Source: Castanea sativa
Lineage: Eukaryota; Streptophyta; Magnoliopsida; Fagales; Fagaceae
Direction: 5' to 3'
DNA: 64,000 nucleotides
NCBI RefSeq assembly: GCF_040712315.1
Contig: NC_134023.1
Location: 70,401,889-70,465,888 of the forward strand
In this document: positions 22,204-33,497 of the stretch, piece after piece
How the letters are laid out: each line of letters opens with the position of its first letter
Numbering within the stretch: position 1 is the first letter of the stretch
The notes under the pieces: generated by a model
What the model was told of the DNA's origin: nothing
Database searches by the model: none
The model's input: the letters and a program-made list of their open reading frames with translations, nothing else
Position numbers and translations under genes: made by a program

Positions 22204-24871
22204 AAAATTTAGTTGTGGAAGGCAATTGGCCTTTGGTTCTACATTAAAACAACCCCAATACCTAACCTAGATGCATCACACTCCATAACAAATGGATGGG
22301 TGAAATCAGGCAAGGCTAGCACAAGTGGATTTGACATAGCATCCTTGAGTAATTGGAAAGCATGTGAAGCTTCAGAGGACCAAATAAAGGAATCTTTCCT
22401 TAACAAGGCAGTTAAAGGAGCTGCAATTAAGCCATACCCCTTAAAGCCAGTTAAGCCCAAAAACCCCCCTTAAAGCCTTTACATCTATAGGAATAGGCCA
22501 CTGCTACATAGCAACAATCTTCCTTGGGTCAGTTTTCACCCCTTCACCAGAAATGATATGCCCTAAATACTCCACCTCCTTACAAGCAAACACATACTTT
22601 GATTGTTTGGCATACAATTGATGGGTAACCAAGGTTTCTAACACCACTTTAAGATGACCAACATGATCAGTCAAGTTCTTACTATACACAAGAATGTCAT
22701 CAAAAAACACCAAGACAAATTTTCTTAAGTAAGGTTTAAAAATGGAATTAATGAGTAACTGAAAAGTTGATGGAGCATTGGTTAAACCAAATGGCGTTAC
22801 CAAGAACTCATAATGACCCTCATGAGTTCTAAATGCAATCTTAGGAATGTCTTCCTCCTTCATTCTAATTTGGTGGTGCTTGGATCTTAAATCCAACTTA
22901 GAAAAAATAGTAGCACCAAACAATTCATCTAACAATTCATCAATGACAGGTATGGGATACTTATCCTTAATGGTTTCTTAATTCAAAGCCCTATAATCAA
23001 CACACATCCTCCAAAAGCCATCAGCCTTCCTAACTAAGAGAACATGTGAAGCAAATGGGCTGCTACTATCTCTAATAAACCCCATAGACAGCAACTCCTC
23101 AACAATTTTCTCAATTTTATTTTTTTGATAGTAAGGGTACCTGTAAGGCCTCTAAGATACATCTTGAGCTCCTTCCTTCAAGATAATCTGATGTTCATGA
23201 TCTCTTAAGGGAGGCAGCCCTTCAGGAGTAGCAAAGACAGACTTGAAATCCAGTAGCAAGGCATCAATGGCATCAGATAATTGAACCTGTCCCACTGCAG
23301 ACAGCAAATGAGGCTGCTACTGAGCTAAGATCTAGAGAATTAGTCCTTTCTTGACTTATTTCAAAAAAGTGTCCCCATCCTGCAATTGAGAATTAGCACT
23401 CTTCAACCCTTGCAACAAAACTTGCCTGTGGCCATACAAAAAGGTCATTGTGAGCAATTTAAAATCCCACTAAATTACCCCCAAGGTACCCAACCAATGA
23501 GTCCCTAAAACTAAGTCACAACCCCTATTGGTAACATATGCAAGTGTACCAAGAATTCATTTCCCTATATCAAAATAGGCACTTCCTTACAAACACCTTG
23601 AGTCTTGATCAAATCACCATTAGCTACCTTCACTTCTAAAATTTGAGAAGTATCCACATGAATATGTAACTGTGAGACCAATGCAACATCAATAAAATTG
23701 TGGGTGCTACCTGAATCAATGAGGATCACAAAGGACCTTTGGTTAATCTTTCCCATTACTCTCATAGTTCTAGAAGTAGGAATGCCACTCAAAGCATAGA
23801 GAGTAATCTCAACATCTTCTTGATCATGTCTAACCTGTCCAATCTGGTCTGCATATCCATTCTCCTCCAATTCAGTGATGTGAACCCTAGAATTGGTATT
23901 TTCTTGAGCCAACTCTACATAATCCAACAAGAACAGTATTGCATTCTTGCACTTATGACTCGGAGCCCATTTCTCATCACAATTGTAACACAACCCTTTC
24001 TTCCTTCTTTCTTCCATTTGAGCAGGAGAAATTCTCTTGATGGGCAGCCTTGCTTTAGACTCTAGCAAATGAGGAGGTTTTGGAGGGGCTCCCAAAATGG
24101 AAGGCTTTCCTTGATCCCCTTGAAGCTTAGAAGACTTCTTGCAACTTCAATTATACTCTTCTTGAATCCTTGCCAAACCAAAAGCCTCATTCAAGGACTT
24201 AGGATTGAGCATTCTCACTAGCAGCCTTACCTCATCTCTTAATCCACTTAGGAAACAGCTTAACTTATGAGCAGCAGATAAACCCTTCATTCTATTGGAC
24301 AAAACCTCAAATTGGGCTTTATACAATGGCTTGAAGTAGTCTATCTCAGCCTAGTTAGTGTTTCCATAGGATCATCATAAGCCGAGACACCAAATCTAAT
24401 GTGCAATGCTTAAACCAATGACTCCCAATCAACAAAGAGACCTACCTCTTCACTGTCTTGAAACCAGATCAGAGCCTCACCCTCCATGTGAAACGAGGCT
24501 AGCATCAATTTCTTTGCAACTAGTGTGTTGTAATACTTGAAGTATTGGTTGGCTTTGTAAACCCAACTTGCAGGGTCTTCTCCAAAGAACCTTGGAAATT
24601 CTAACCTTACGGGGCGAGATAGAGCTACTGTGGATGAATTAGCATATCTAGATTCACCATTTGTTGGAGATTGAGGCAATCCACCTTAATTAGAACCATT
24701 ACGCCTCTACACCAAAATTGCCAATTGCTGATTCATCTCGTTCAAAGTGTGTGTATGCACTTCTTGGATAGTACGCATTTCTTGAATTTCTTTACCATGA
24801 TAATCATACGCAATCCTCAGTGAAGCAAGAGCCTCCTGAGTTGCAACAGTAGTTGAACGTGTTTCAGCCAT
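22204..24871 (-). pseudogene. Degenerate gag-pol of the truncated Ty3/gypsy element
   Basis: From the ATG at 24871 the gag frame is broken by several stops. Recognisable pieces in order: a gag region (about 24410-24679), a zinc knuckle with CYNCDEKW and H-K-C spacing, a protease with DSGSTHNFID (23565-24095), reverse transcriptase with [16 protein letters not shown] and FFDDILVYS (22504-22935), and the RT-RNase H connection ending in VMECDAS (22239-22460). The RT active site keeps DD. Separate open pieces and in-frame stops show it is dead. Confidence 0.9.
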
Positions 24872-24887
24872 GGCCAAGGAAAGCCTT

Positions 24888-24899
24888 GCTCTGATACCA
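24888..24899 (-). other. Primer-binding site
   Basis: On the - strand TGGTATCAGAGC follows the LTR after a 2-base spacer. This is the usual plant primer-binding sequence complementary to initiator methionine tRNA. Confidence 0.85.
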
Positions 24900-24901
24900 A
24901 A

Positions 24902-25430
24902 TGTTAGGAACAGGGAAGTTTAGTAGTTGAATTTGAGGATAACCAAGCCTCCAAGAACAAGGAAGAAGATGAGAACAGAGGAATAGAGAGGAAATAGAGA
25001 GAATTGAGAGAGATTTGAAATTAAGAATGTTCATCTAATACATGTCAATACATCCCACACCTACTCTAATACCTCCCAATGTCCAACCCTCTAACTGCCC
25101 AAAGCCAGTTGTCCATATCCTAACTAACTAACTGTACTAACTAACTCTCATGCTATACAATAATGGTGTAAAGAATGCAAGTATATAATGCCAACTAAGC
25201 AATTACAATTATCACCCATAGAACCATATCACTGTACACTCTGGCAGCACTAATGGATGTACACCTCATCAGCTACACCTGCACGCCTCATTAGCTACTC
25301 GCGCAGCCTTCATCAGCAACTCACACACGCACCCCATCAACACCACACATGCAGCACCATACGCACAGCTAATCAGCACCACATGCCCATCTCAGCACCC
25401 ATTAAGTAGCACACTCACACACTTCTAACA
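24902..25430 (-). repeat. LTR of the truncated Ty3/gypsy element
   Basis: 529 bp with inverted termini TGTTAG and CTAACA. It is the 5' LTR of the - strand element, next to the primer-binding site. The partner LTR is absent. Confidence 0.88.
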
Positions 25431-26550
25431 TGAGCGCATTGAGCAATGTGAGAATTTCAACTGGATTTGGGGTGCTGAAGGTATCAATATTTATAGTACA
25501 AGGCCCACCACTAGAAGGACCCAAGCTATGGGAGTTCATTTGGGTTCATTTGTAGCCCAAGTTGGTGGGGTTTTGTCTGATATAGCTTGCTTGAAAAATA
25601 CCAATTCTGATTTATCTTCTATACCTACTCTAGAACAAATTGACCCAATAATTAAAGCCTACTCTCCATGGGTGTACTTTCATCCCGATGAAAAATAATT
25701 GCCTGCTTCAGTGGAATGGTTTTTTGAGAATGGGGGACTATTATATAAGAGAGGGGACGAGGGAAATCCTATTCCAATTATGCCCAACGGCTCAAACCTT
25801 CCTCAAGGTGGTTCAGATGATGGTGCCTATTGGTTGAACGTACCAGATGACTTCGATGCTAGAGACAGGGTCGAGAGAGGAGATTTAGCAGTAGCTCGAG
25901 TTTATATGCATGTAAAGCCCATGTTTGGTGCTACATTCACTGACATAGCTATATGGGTCTATTACCCATTTAATGGCCCTGCTAAGATAAGGTTTGGACT
26001 TCTCAATTTTCAACTTCCGCACATAGGTGAACATATTGGTGATTGGGAGCATGTGACCTTGAGAATCAACAATTTCAATGGAGAGCTACAAAGTATCTAT
26101 TTTTCTCAACATAAAGGTGGTACATGGTTGGATGCTACTGATCTTGAGTTTCAAGAAGGTAACAAGGCTGCTGTGTATGCATCAAGGTATGGACATGCAT
26201 TTTATTCAAAGCTTGGACTTGTTTTGGATAGGAGTGATGGAATTGGACTGAGGAATGATTGTGAAAAGGCTACTTTGTATTTAGATACTGGAGCAAGTTA
26301 TACATTGGTGGCAGCTAAGTATTTGGGCACAGCTGTTGTTGAGCCACCTTGGCTAAACTATCTTAGAAAATGGGGTCCAACAGTTAATCATATTCTTCAA
26401 GATGAGTTGGATGAAATTTTGAAAATAATTCCTAAGTTTCTTAAAGGTCGTTTCAGGAAACTTTTCCACAAAATACCAGCTGAATTACTAGAGGAGGAAG
26501 GCCCCTCATCGATCAAAACGAAGGTCAGTTGGGATGGAGATGAAATTTGA
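25431..26550 (+). pseudogene. DUF946/Vps62-like copy 3, 5'-truncated pseudogene
   Basis: Homology to genes 1, 2 and 4 begins directly at the LTR boundary (TGAGCGCATTGAGCAATG), inside exon 2 at the block that reads AELTEQCEH in gene 1. It continues to the normal C-terminus. Motifs kept: MGVHLGSFVAQVGGV, GSNLPQGGSDDGAYW, HVKPMFGATFTDIAIW, GDWEHVTLRI and a final GDEI. Exon 1, the intron and the first third of exon 2 are gone. The fragment also has a TAA at 25696-25698 where gene 1 has Tyr of DEKYLPA. The remaining 283 codons are open, and the fragment is more diverged from genes 1 and 2 than those are from each other. Not expected to make a functional protein. Confidence 0.93.
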
Positions 26551-27150
26551 TGGTTTATTTTTGTTATTGCTTTTTTTTTTTTTTATGCAACTGTTTAGAT
26601 AATTGCACTTTAGAAAAAAAAATTATGCAATAGTTGTGCCAACAAAAATAATAATGGCATACGATGTAAGTTAGAGTTTATTTATAAACATTTGTCATTT
26701 AGAACATATATATTGTTTGTATCAGTGAGCAAACTGTTGTGTTGATTCTCAAAAATAAATAAAACTGTTGTATTATTTACTAATTAATGAGACAGGCTTC
26801 CACCTGGGTTCAATTTTTCTTTTTTAGTTATTTTATATTTCATTTTCGTAGTTGGACCCTTCCTTCTCTCCAGTTAGTCTAGCTAGCATAACCAAAATAG
26901 TAACTATCCGACCCAAAAACTTAACCAAAAAAAAAAATATTCACAACGGTAATTATATTTTAACCAAAAAAAAAAACTATTTTACCACCAAAGAATAAAA
27001 AAAATCTTGTGTTATTGGAGAAACTAAAACTAAATTTTTTACAACTACAGTAAATTGGTATAAATATCAGTTAACTGTAGCAAGTTGTTAAAAATATAAT
27101 ATAATATTTTATTGAGATTATATCTCTTCTTTCAATTAAAAAACTCAAAT
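26551..27150. other. 3' flank of copy 3, with start of a decayed MITE
   Basis: The first 150 bp match the 3' flanks of genes 1 and 2 (ACGATGTAAGTTAGAGTTTA). After that the flank is interrupted. From about 27030 the DNA resembles the 14953 element (TACAGTAAATTGG, CTGTAGCAAG) and its other end is near 27492 (GAATGCTCT). No gene. Confidence 0.55.
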
Positions 27151-27309
27151 ACCACCCCACACCCTTGGTGCGATAGTCACTCCACAAGTATAAGTGCTTG
27201 TGGGGTGTGGAGGGTAAGGGCCGGGGTTCAAGTCTCCAGGAAGGAGCTTCACACACATATACAATTAGATTAGGCTAGAGTAGAATTCTATCTTGTATCA
27301 CAAAAAAAA
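27151..27309 (+). mobile_element. tRNA-derived SINE
   Basis: About 159 bp. An A-box-like TTGGTGCGATAGTC is followed by a B-box-like GGTTCAAGTCTCC, then a short tail ending in an A-run. The direct repeat AAACTCAAAT flanks it at 27141-27150 and 27310-27319. Internal RNA polymerase III boxes, a terminal A-run and a target duplication are the defining features of a SINE. It sits inside a decayed MITE. Confidence 0.85.
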
Positions 27310-28971
27310 AAACTCAAATTCTCACTCTTCTTTATTATTTTAATGAGTTGTTTATATTATTTTAAATGAAGTGATAAAAAAAATAGAACATTTGATATTT
27401 GGTGTATTGTAAAGGGAGATAGTAAAATAGATAAAGTAGTTTTTTGATATATTAAAAGCTAAAATTTTTAGCACCACCACTGTGAATGCTCTAAATTAAA
27501 TAAATAAATAAAAAAAAAACAACAACAACAACAAAATCCTAGTCAGCCTAGTATTAAATATATATATATATATTATTTTGTTTTTATTTTGTTTTTATCT
27601 TTGATGATAGATGATTGTATCTTAATGTATTTAGAAATAATAATTTTGTGTATTTATAATTTTTTAATACTATATGGATGTTTTTCTTTATACTCCGGCC
27701 CCTGCTAGTTTAAAATCCTAGATTCTCCCTAAATTCATACTATTAGGTAACTTATCTTATATATCAATTACATAAAATAAGTGTGTGAGATTGCAAAACC
27801 AATTTCCATGAAGAACACACAAGTGTGCAAGATGGTACATGCCCTCAGGCATTAACCTTCTTTCGTTTTCATTATGTGATGTGTTAAATTGTTAATAAAG
27901 GATTAAAAAAATAACATAAGAGTTGTTTAATCATATCTATATTTTTATAATGGCAAAAATTGGATCTAGTCTTCTAATGTACTAGACTCGTTAAGATGAT
28001 GACACATGTCCACATTTGATTATGTGTTACTATTGTTATGGGTCTAAGTTCGTTATTGGAGGCATTGGACTCAAGCCAAGTCCAAAGTTTAATTGTATCT
28101 GTAAAACAAATTTTTTTTTTATATAAAATAAAATAAAATAAAAACACTTCAGCAAATTCTTTGTGGTTATAGCTTTTTATTTTTTTAAGAACAATTTCCT
28201 TAAGCCAAAGCTTTGTTTAATCATTAAAATTGGCATACAAAGTTGGTGAAATCTTAATGAGAAGGGTTTTTCTTTATTTCTTCGATGAATTACTCTTTAT
28301 TAACGCACAAAAAAATATTTAAAAAATAAAAACCCTTAAAGGATCGGAATACCAAAAGTTGAAGTTAGAAAGGGAAAAAAATTTCTACATCCACAATATT
28401 TTTACAATAAATCTTAGCTAAAAGACTGTTATAGTTGAAGAAAAAATTGATATCAATAATAGACCCAAATTAAAACTAGTAACAATCTCTCAACTAAGAT
28501 TTATTTGTATAAATTTTATGTTATCATCACAATAGCCAATTGATTCATCAAACTTTAGGAATTTGCTGTTGCACAAGCACCGCAACCTTCTTTTTTGGGT
28601 CATAGGTTGAGGCTTGCCGTGAATATTTCACACGAGTATTGCTTTATATAGATACCTACATTATGTAATTTCTCTCTTATTGGTTGATGCTCACCACCAT
28701 AGCGTTTCAATGTCAATCAAGTAACCCAACATTTCATATATTATTCATAATATATCACAAAATATACAAACAATTATTTCCGTGCATATGTACTACATAT
28801 ATATAACGAATGTATTTTTTTATTTAAATTCCAATTAATCATTAAATATTTGATACTTTTTAAAGTACACCCCTCTCAAAGGTAGCTTTTTAACAAATCT
28901 CTAGAATATATATATATATAAAATTTGTTTTCGGTGGAACACATGTTATTTTGCATAATGTAACTAAACTA
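27310..28971. other. Intergenic DNA: rest of MITE, 3' flank of unit 3, 5' flank of unit 4
   Basis: No gene. From about 27745 to 28375 the sequence aligns with 3' flanks of the other units (TTATCTTATATATCAATTA, then GGATCGGAATACCAAAAG). From about 28735 it aligns with the 5' flank of unit 1 from 1090. The junction between units 3 and 4 thus lies between these points. Short AAC and TA microsatellites occur near 27518-27575. Confidence 0.7.
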
Positions 28972-29319
28972 TGTTAGGAACTTTATCTGCACTTGTGTTG
29001 TACAACATTGCAGTGTATAGCAGCTAAGCAAGTGTCACGTGTGTGTTGTATTAGCATTGTAGTGCATAGCAGCTAAGCAAGTGGCACGTGTGTGTTGTAT
29101 GAATTAGTAAGGGGTTAGTCAGTGAGGAAATGACTAGCATTCTTTTAGAGAAGGTAGTTACATAGATATAAAGGGAGGATTGAATTTGTATGAAGGTAAG
29201 CAATAATACTTCAAGCATTCTCTTACTCTGATCTCTCTATCTTTCTATGGAGGCTTGGTCCCCTTGAAGTGACTGCATTTTTCTTTCTTTTCCAATTCCC
29301 TATACGCAAAATCATAACA
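28972..29319 (+). repeat. 5' LTR of the 28972 element
   Basis: 348 bp from TGTTAGGAAC to CATAACA. It contains an internal near-duplication of a roughly 46-bp GCAGCTAAGCAAGTG block. Confidence 0.92.
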
Positions 29320-29354
29320 TTTGGTATCAAAGCAGTGATCAAAGATTGGGCAAC

Positions 29355-32300
29355 ATGACTGAGACAAGATCAAATTCCCAAAATTTCAAAAAAATTACTG
29401 CTTTATCCAAGATTACTGACAACCATGAACAGACCCTCCAAGAAATCAAGAAGCAATTACAAACCCTCACCACATTTATGCAAAAGTGGGCTGATTCTAA
29501 GGAGTAACGTCAACAATCACCACAATCTAAAGGGTATTTGGTTAATGGTACAGTTTCCAATGAAGGCCATGAACATTTACCACTTGGACCAATCAAGAAT
29601 ATGAGGCTTAAGTTTCCACAATTTCAAGGAGAGGATCCTACTTGCTGAATATATAGAGCCAATCGATTTTTTTCATATCATAACACTCCTGAGCATCATA
29701 AGGTGTTAATGGCTTCATATCATCTTGATGGTGAAGCTCTAATTTGGTTTCAAGAGGTTGAACAAGCAAGAGGGTTTGCAAGCTAGGAAGTGTTTATGCA
29801 AGCTTTGTAGACTCGATTTGGGACCACTGCCTATGATGACCCTATGGTAGCATTGACAAGACTCAAGCAGATGACTTCTGGGGTGGCTTAGAAAGGTAAT
29901 TTCGAAATTTTGTCTAATAGAATCATAGGGTTATCTAAGTCTCACAAATTAAGTTGTTTTTTAAGTGGGTTAAAGGATGAGATAAGATTGCCTGTTAGAA
30001 TGTTAGTTCCTAAAACCCTTAATGAAGCTTTTGGGTTAGCCAAGATTCAAGAAGAATATGTTAACAGTAGTAGGAAAGGATTTAGAGGTGTAATTGATAA
30101 TGGGAAGGCCTCAATTTTGGGTACCCCTAAATTGGAAGCTAAGGTGGAGCCAAGAACTAAGGTTCCATCGCAGAGGTTAACTAATGCACAAATGGAGGAA
30201 AGGAGGAAAAAAGGGCTGTGTTACAATTGTGATGAGAAGTGGCAGATGGGGCACAAATGCAGGGGAGCTAAACTGTTTTTGTTGGAGAAAATATCCATGG
30301 AAGTAGAACCTAGAGCTTCAAGTGTGCAATTGGTTGAGATTTCTAATGAAGAGGTGCTGTTAGAGCCTCAAGGTGCATTTCAGAGGAGTGGGGTTGGCAA
30401 GGATGGCTTTGACCTTGCTAAGATTACTTTATATGCATTAGTAGGGTGCTCTTCTTCTAAGACCATGAGGGTAAGGGGAAGAATCAAGAAACAAGAAGTG
30501 GCATCTATTATTGATTCTGGGAGCACCCATAATTTCTTGGATGCTTCTGTGCTACCAAGATTGCAGCTACAACTTGATACCTCTCGGGTATTAGAGGTTA
30601 AAGTAGTTGATGGCACAATCATCAAGACTTTAGGTAGCTGTCCAAGAGTCACTATCACTATACAAGGGTATCAGTTACTCATAAACTTTAATGTCTTACA
30701 TTTAGGAGGTTGTGAGGTGGTTCTTAATACTCAATGGTTGACTACTTTAGGGGAGATTAGCTGGGACTTCCAGTTATTGACTATGAAATTTATGTACTTA
30801 GGTAAAAGGGTGTTTTTGCAAGGATTACAAACTGCTTCATCAACCATTTCAGAAGCTGCAGAGGCTAATAGGTTTCTTAGTGGTTCAGAAAGGAAAGGCC
30901 TAGTGCTGCATATCTCAACATCTCCTATAGTTGTTACTGCCCTTGCTCAGTCTCAATTGCTTGATGTGCTTGCTGCTTTGTTGGTTGAATTTTCAAAAGT
31001 GTTTGTTGTTCCCACTGGTTTACCACCTGTCAGTCATGAGCATGGCATTATCCTCAAGAAAGGCTCCCAACCTATCTGTGAAAGGCCTTACAGGTATCCT
31101 TACTGCCAAAAATCTAAAATTGAGAAAATTGTGAATGAGTTGTTGGAGTTGGGTTATATTCAGCCTAGCCAAAGTCCATTTTCTTCACCTGTTTTACTTG
31201 TAAAGAAGGTTGATGGTAGTTGGAGGATGTGCATTGACTATAGGGCTTTAAATAAGGCAACCATTGAAGATAAGTTTCCAATTGCAGTGGTAGATGAATT
31301 TTTGGATGAACTAGCAGGTGCTTCCATTTTCTCTAAACTTGATTTAAGGTTAGGTTATCATCAAATAAGAATGAAGAGCGAGGATGTCCCCAAGATTGCC
31401 TTTAGAACTCATGAAGGACACTATGAGTTCCTAGTTATGCCCTTTGGGCTAACTAATGCCCCTTCCACTTTTCAAGCATTAATGAATTCTATTTTTAGAC
31501 CTTATTTGAGAAAATTTGTTCTAGTATTCTTTGATGACATCCCTGTTTTCAGTAAGTGCTTGGATGATCATGTTTCTCATTTAAGGACTGTTTTAAGGGT
31601 CTTGCTTTCTCATCAGCTTTATGTTAAGCAATCTAAATGTGTCTTTGGGTGTTCTAAAGTAGATTATTTGGGTCATATAATCTCTGGAGAGAGTGTTAAG
31701 GCTGATCCTAAGAAAATTTCTACAATGCTCTAGTGGCCAATACCAGAAAATGTGAAGGCTCTAAGGGGTTTCCTAGGTTTGACAAGGTATTATAGAAAGT
31801 TTATTAAGGGTTATGGCTCAATTGCTTAGCCCTTAACTGACCTTCTTTGAAAAGATGCTTTTCATTGGGATGACAAGGCTTTGGCAGCATTCACCAAGTT
31901 GAAAGTAGCTGTGACTCAGCCTCCTGTGCTATCTCTTCCAGACTTTTCTAAACCATTTGTCATAGAGTGTGATGCATTTGGTTGTGGTTTGGAAGCTGTA
32001 TTAATGCAAGATTAGAGACCAATTGCATTTCATAGTCAGGCTTTGAAAGGGAAGAATCTTCATTTGTCCACTTATGAGACTGAGTTGCTGGCTTTGGCTA
32101 CTACAGTCAAGAAGTGGAGGTCCTATTTGCTTGGTAGGCCCTTTGTGGTTAGGACTGATCACCAAAGTTTAAAGATTTTGTTGGAACAAAGAATTGCTAC
32201 TCCATCTCAGCAAAAATGGCTAGCTAAACTATTGGGGTATGCCTTTGTAGTGGAATATAAAAAGGGCAGTGATATCAAAAGATTGCTTCCCTTTACATGC

Positions 32301-32930
32301 AACATGTTTTGAAGCTCCATAGTATGCCTACATCTATAGTTAGTGACAGGGATGCTACCTTCACTTCTCTGTTTTGGTCTGAATTGTTTAGGCTTCAGGG
32401 TACTAACTTGGCTATATCCTCAGCATATCATCCTCAGTCAGATGGGCAAACTGAGATTCTTAACATGTGCTTAGAACAGTATTTAAAGGTTTTCACCACT
32501 TCCTTTCTCACTAGTTTAAAGTTGTCTCCCTTTAAGGCTTTGTATGGTTTCCCTGCTCCTAAGCTGCAAGCCTATATTCTTGACATTCCTAGGGTGGATG
32601 CCTTGGATTCCTTATTATGTCAGAGACAAGTTTTTTTGGACACCTTGAAGACTCATTTGGTTGCTACACAAGCTAGAATGAAGTTTCAGGCAGATAAAAA
32701 CAGGCAAGACAGATCATTTGAAGTTAGGGATTGGGTTTTCCTACGATTGCAGACATACAGACAACAGTCTTTGGCTTCCAAGGGGAGATGGAAGCTTTCA
32801 CCAATGTATTTTGGTCTGTTTCAAGTCTTACAGAAGATTGGTCCTGTGTCATACAAGCTGGATCTTCAACCTGAATCAAAAGTTCACCATGTGTTTCATG
32901 TTTCTTGTTTAAAGATGAAGCTAGGATAGC
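29355..32930 (+). pseudogene. Degenerate gag-pol of the 28972 element
   Basis: gag begins with an ATG at 29355 but meets stops at about 29503 and 29646 and later. The longest open part (29910-31733, 607 codons) carries the gag C-terminus, a CYNCDEKW zinc knuckle, protease DSGSTHNFLD, and reverse transcriptase with [37 protein letters not shown] and FFDDI. RNase H follows after stops (TYETELLALATTVKKW, 32043-32312). The integrase is internally deleted: RNase H sequence passes almost directly into SDRDATF and HPQSDGQTE (32297-32929), so the zinc-binding part and the first catalytic Asp are missing. The C-terminal GPVSYKL module is present. It cannot transpose on its own. Confidence 0.92.
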
Positions 32931-33159
32931 ATGATACACCTATCCCTACCTTACCACCTATTGATGAGTATGGACAGGTACTCTCAGAACTTATTGCTGT
33001 GTTGAAGACTAGGACAAAAGCTTTGAGATCTCGGGTCATTACTGAGGTTTGGTTCAATGGTTGGGCTTTTCAACTGCTAAAGCTACTTGGGAATCCCTGC
33101 ATTAGTTGCAACTTGCCTTCCTCACCTTGTGGGCAAGGTGCTTTGAATGGGAGGGGTAA

Positions 33160-33497
33160 CATTAGGAACTTTATCTGCACTTGTGTTGTACAACATTGTA
33201 GTGTATAGCAGCTAAGCAAGTGGCACGTGTGTGCATTGTAGTGTATAGCAGTTAAGCAAGTGGCATGTGTGTGTTGTATGAATTAGTAAGGGGTTAGTCA
33301 GTGAGGAAATGACTAGCATTCTGTTAGAGAAGGTAGTTACACAGATATAAAGGGAGGATTGATTTTGTATGAAGGTAAGAAATAATACTCCAAGCATTCT
33401 CTTACTCTGATCTCTCTATCTTTCTATGGAGGCCTGGTCCCCTTGAAGTGACCACATTTTTCTTTCTTTTCCATTCCCTATAAGCAGAATCATAACA
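33160..33497 (+). repeat. 3' LTR of the 28972 element
   Basis: 338 bp. Its first two bases are CA instead of the TG of the 5' LTR, and it lacks about 9 bp of the internal duplicated block. It ends CATAACA like the 5' copy. Confidence 0.9.

Larger units (their letters stand above)
22204..25430 (-). mobile_element. Truncated Ty3/gypsy retrotransposon
   Basis: Read on the - strand it runs LTR, primer-binding site, gag, protease, reverse transcriptase and the start of RNase H, then stops at 22204 against the satellite array. Integrase and the 3' LTR are missing. It is related to the complete element at 28972-33497. Its LTR end at 25430 abuts coding sequence of DUF946 copy 3, showing that it inserted into that gene. 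Confidence 0.92.
28972..33497 (+). mobile_element. Ty3/gypsy retrotransposon with both LTRs (AACTA target duplication)
   Basis: The 4526-bp element is flanked by perfect AACTA at 28967-28971 and 33498-33502. Removing it restores the upstream flank of unit 4. The 5' LTR is followed by a primer-binding-like TTGGTATCAAAGC, and the 3' LTR is preceded by the purine tract GAATGGGAGGGG. By hand alignment the LTRs differ at about 17 positions plus two indels over about 338 bp, an old but not ancient insertion. The coding region is decayed. Confidence 0.95.

Noticed and set aside
20876..22270. Several overlapping frames of 80-130 codons on both strands
   Set aside because: They are translations of the 92-bp satellite, shifted by one unit each, with no independent features.
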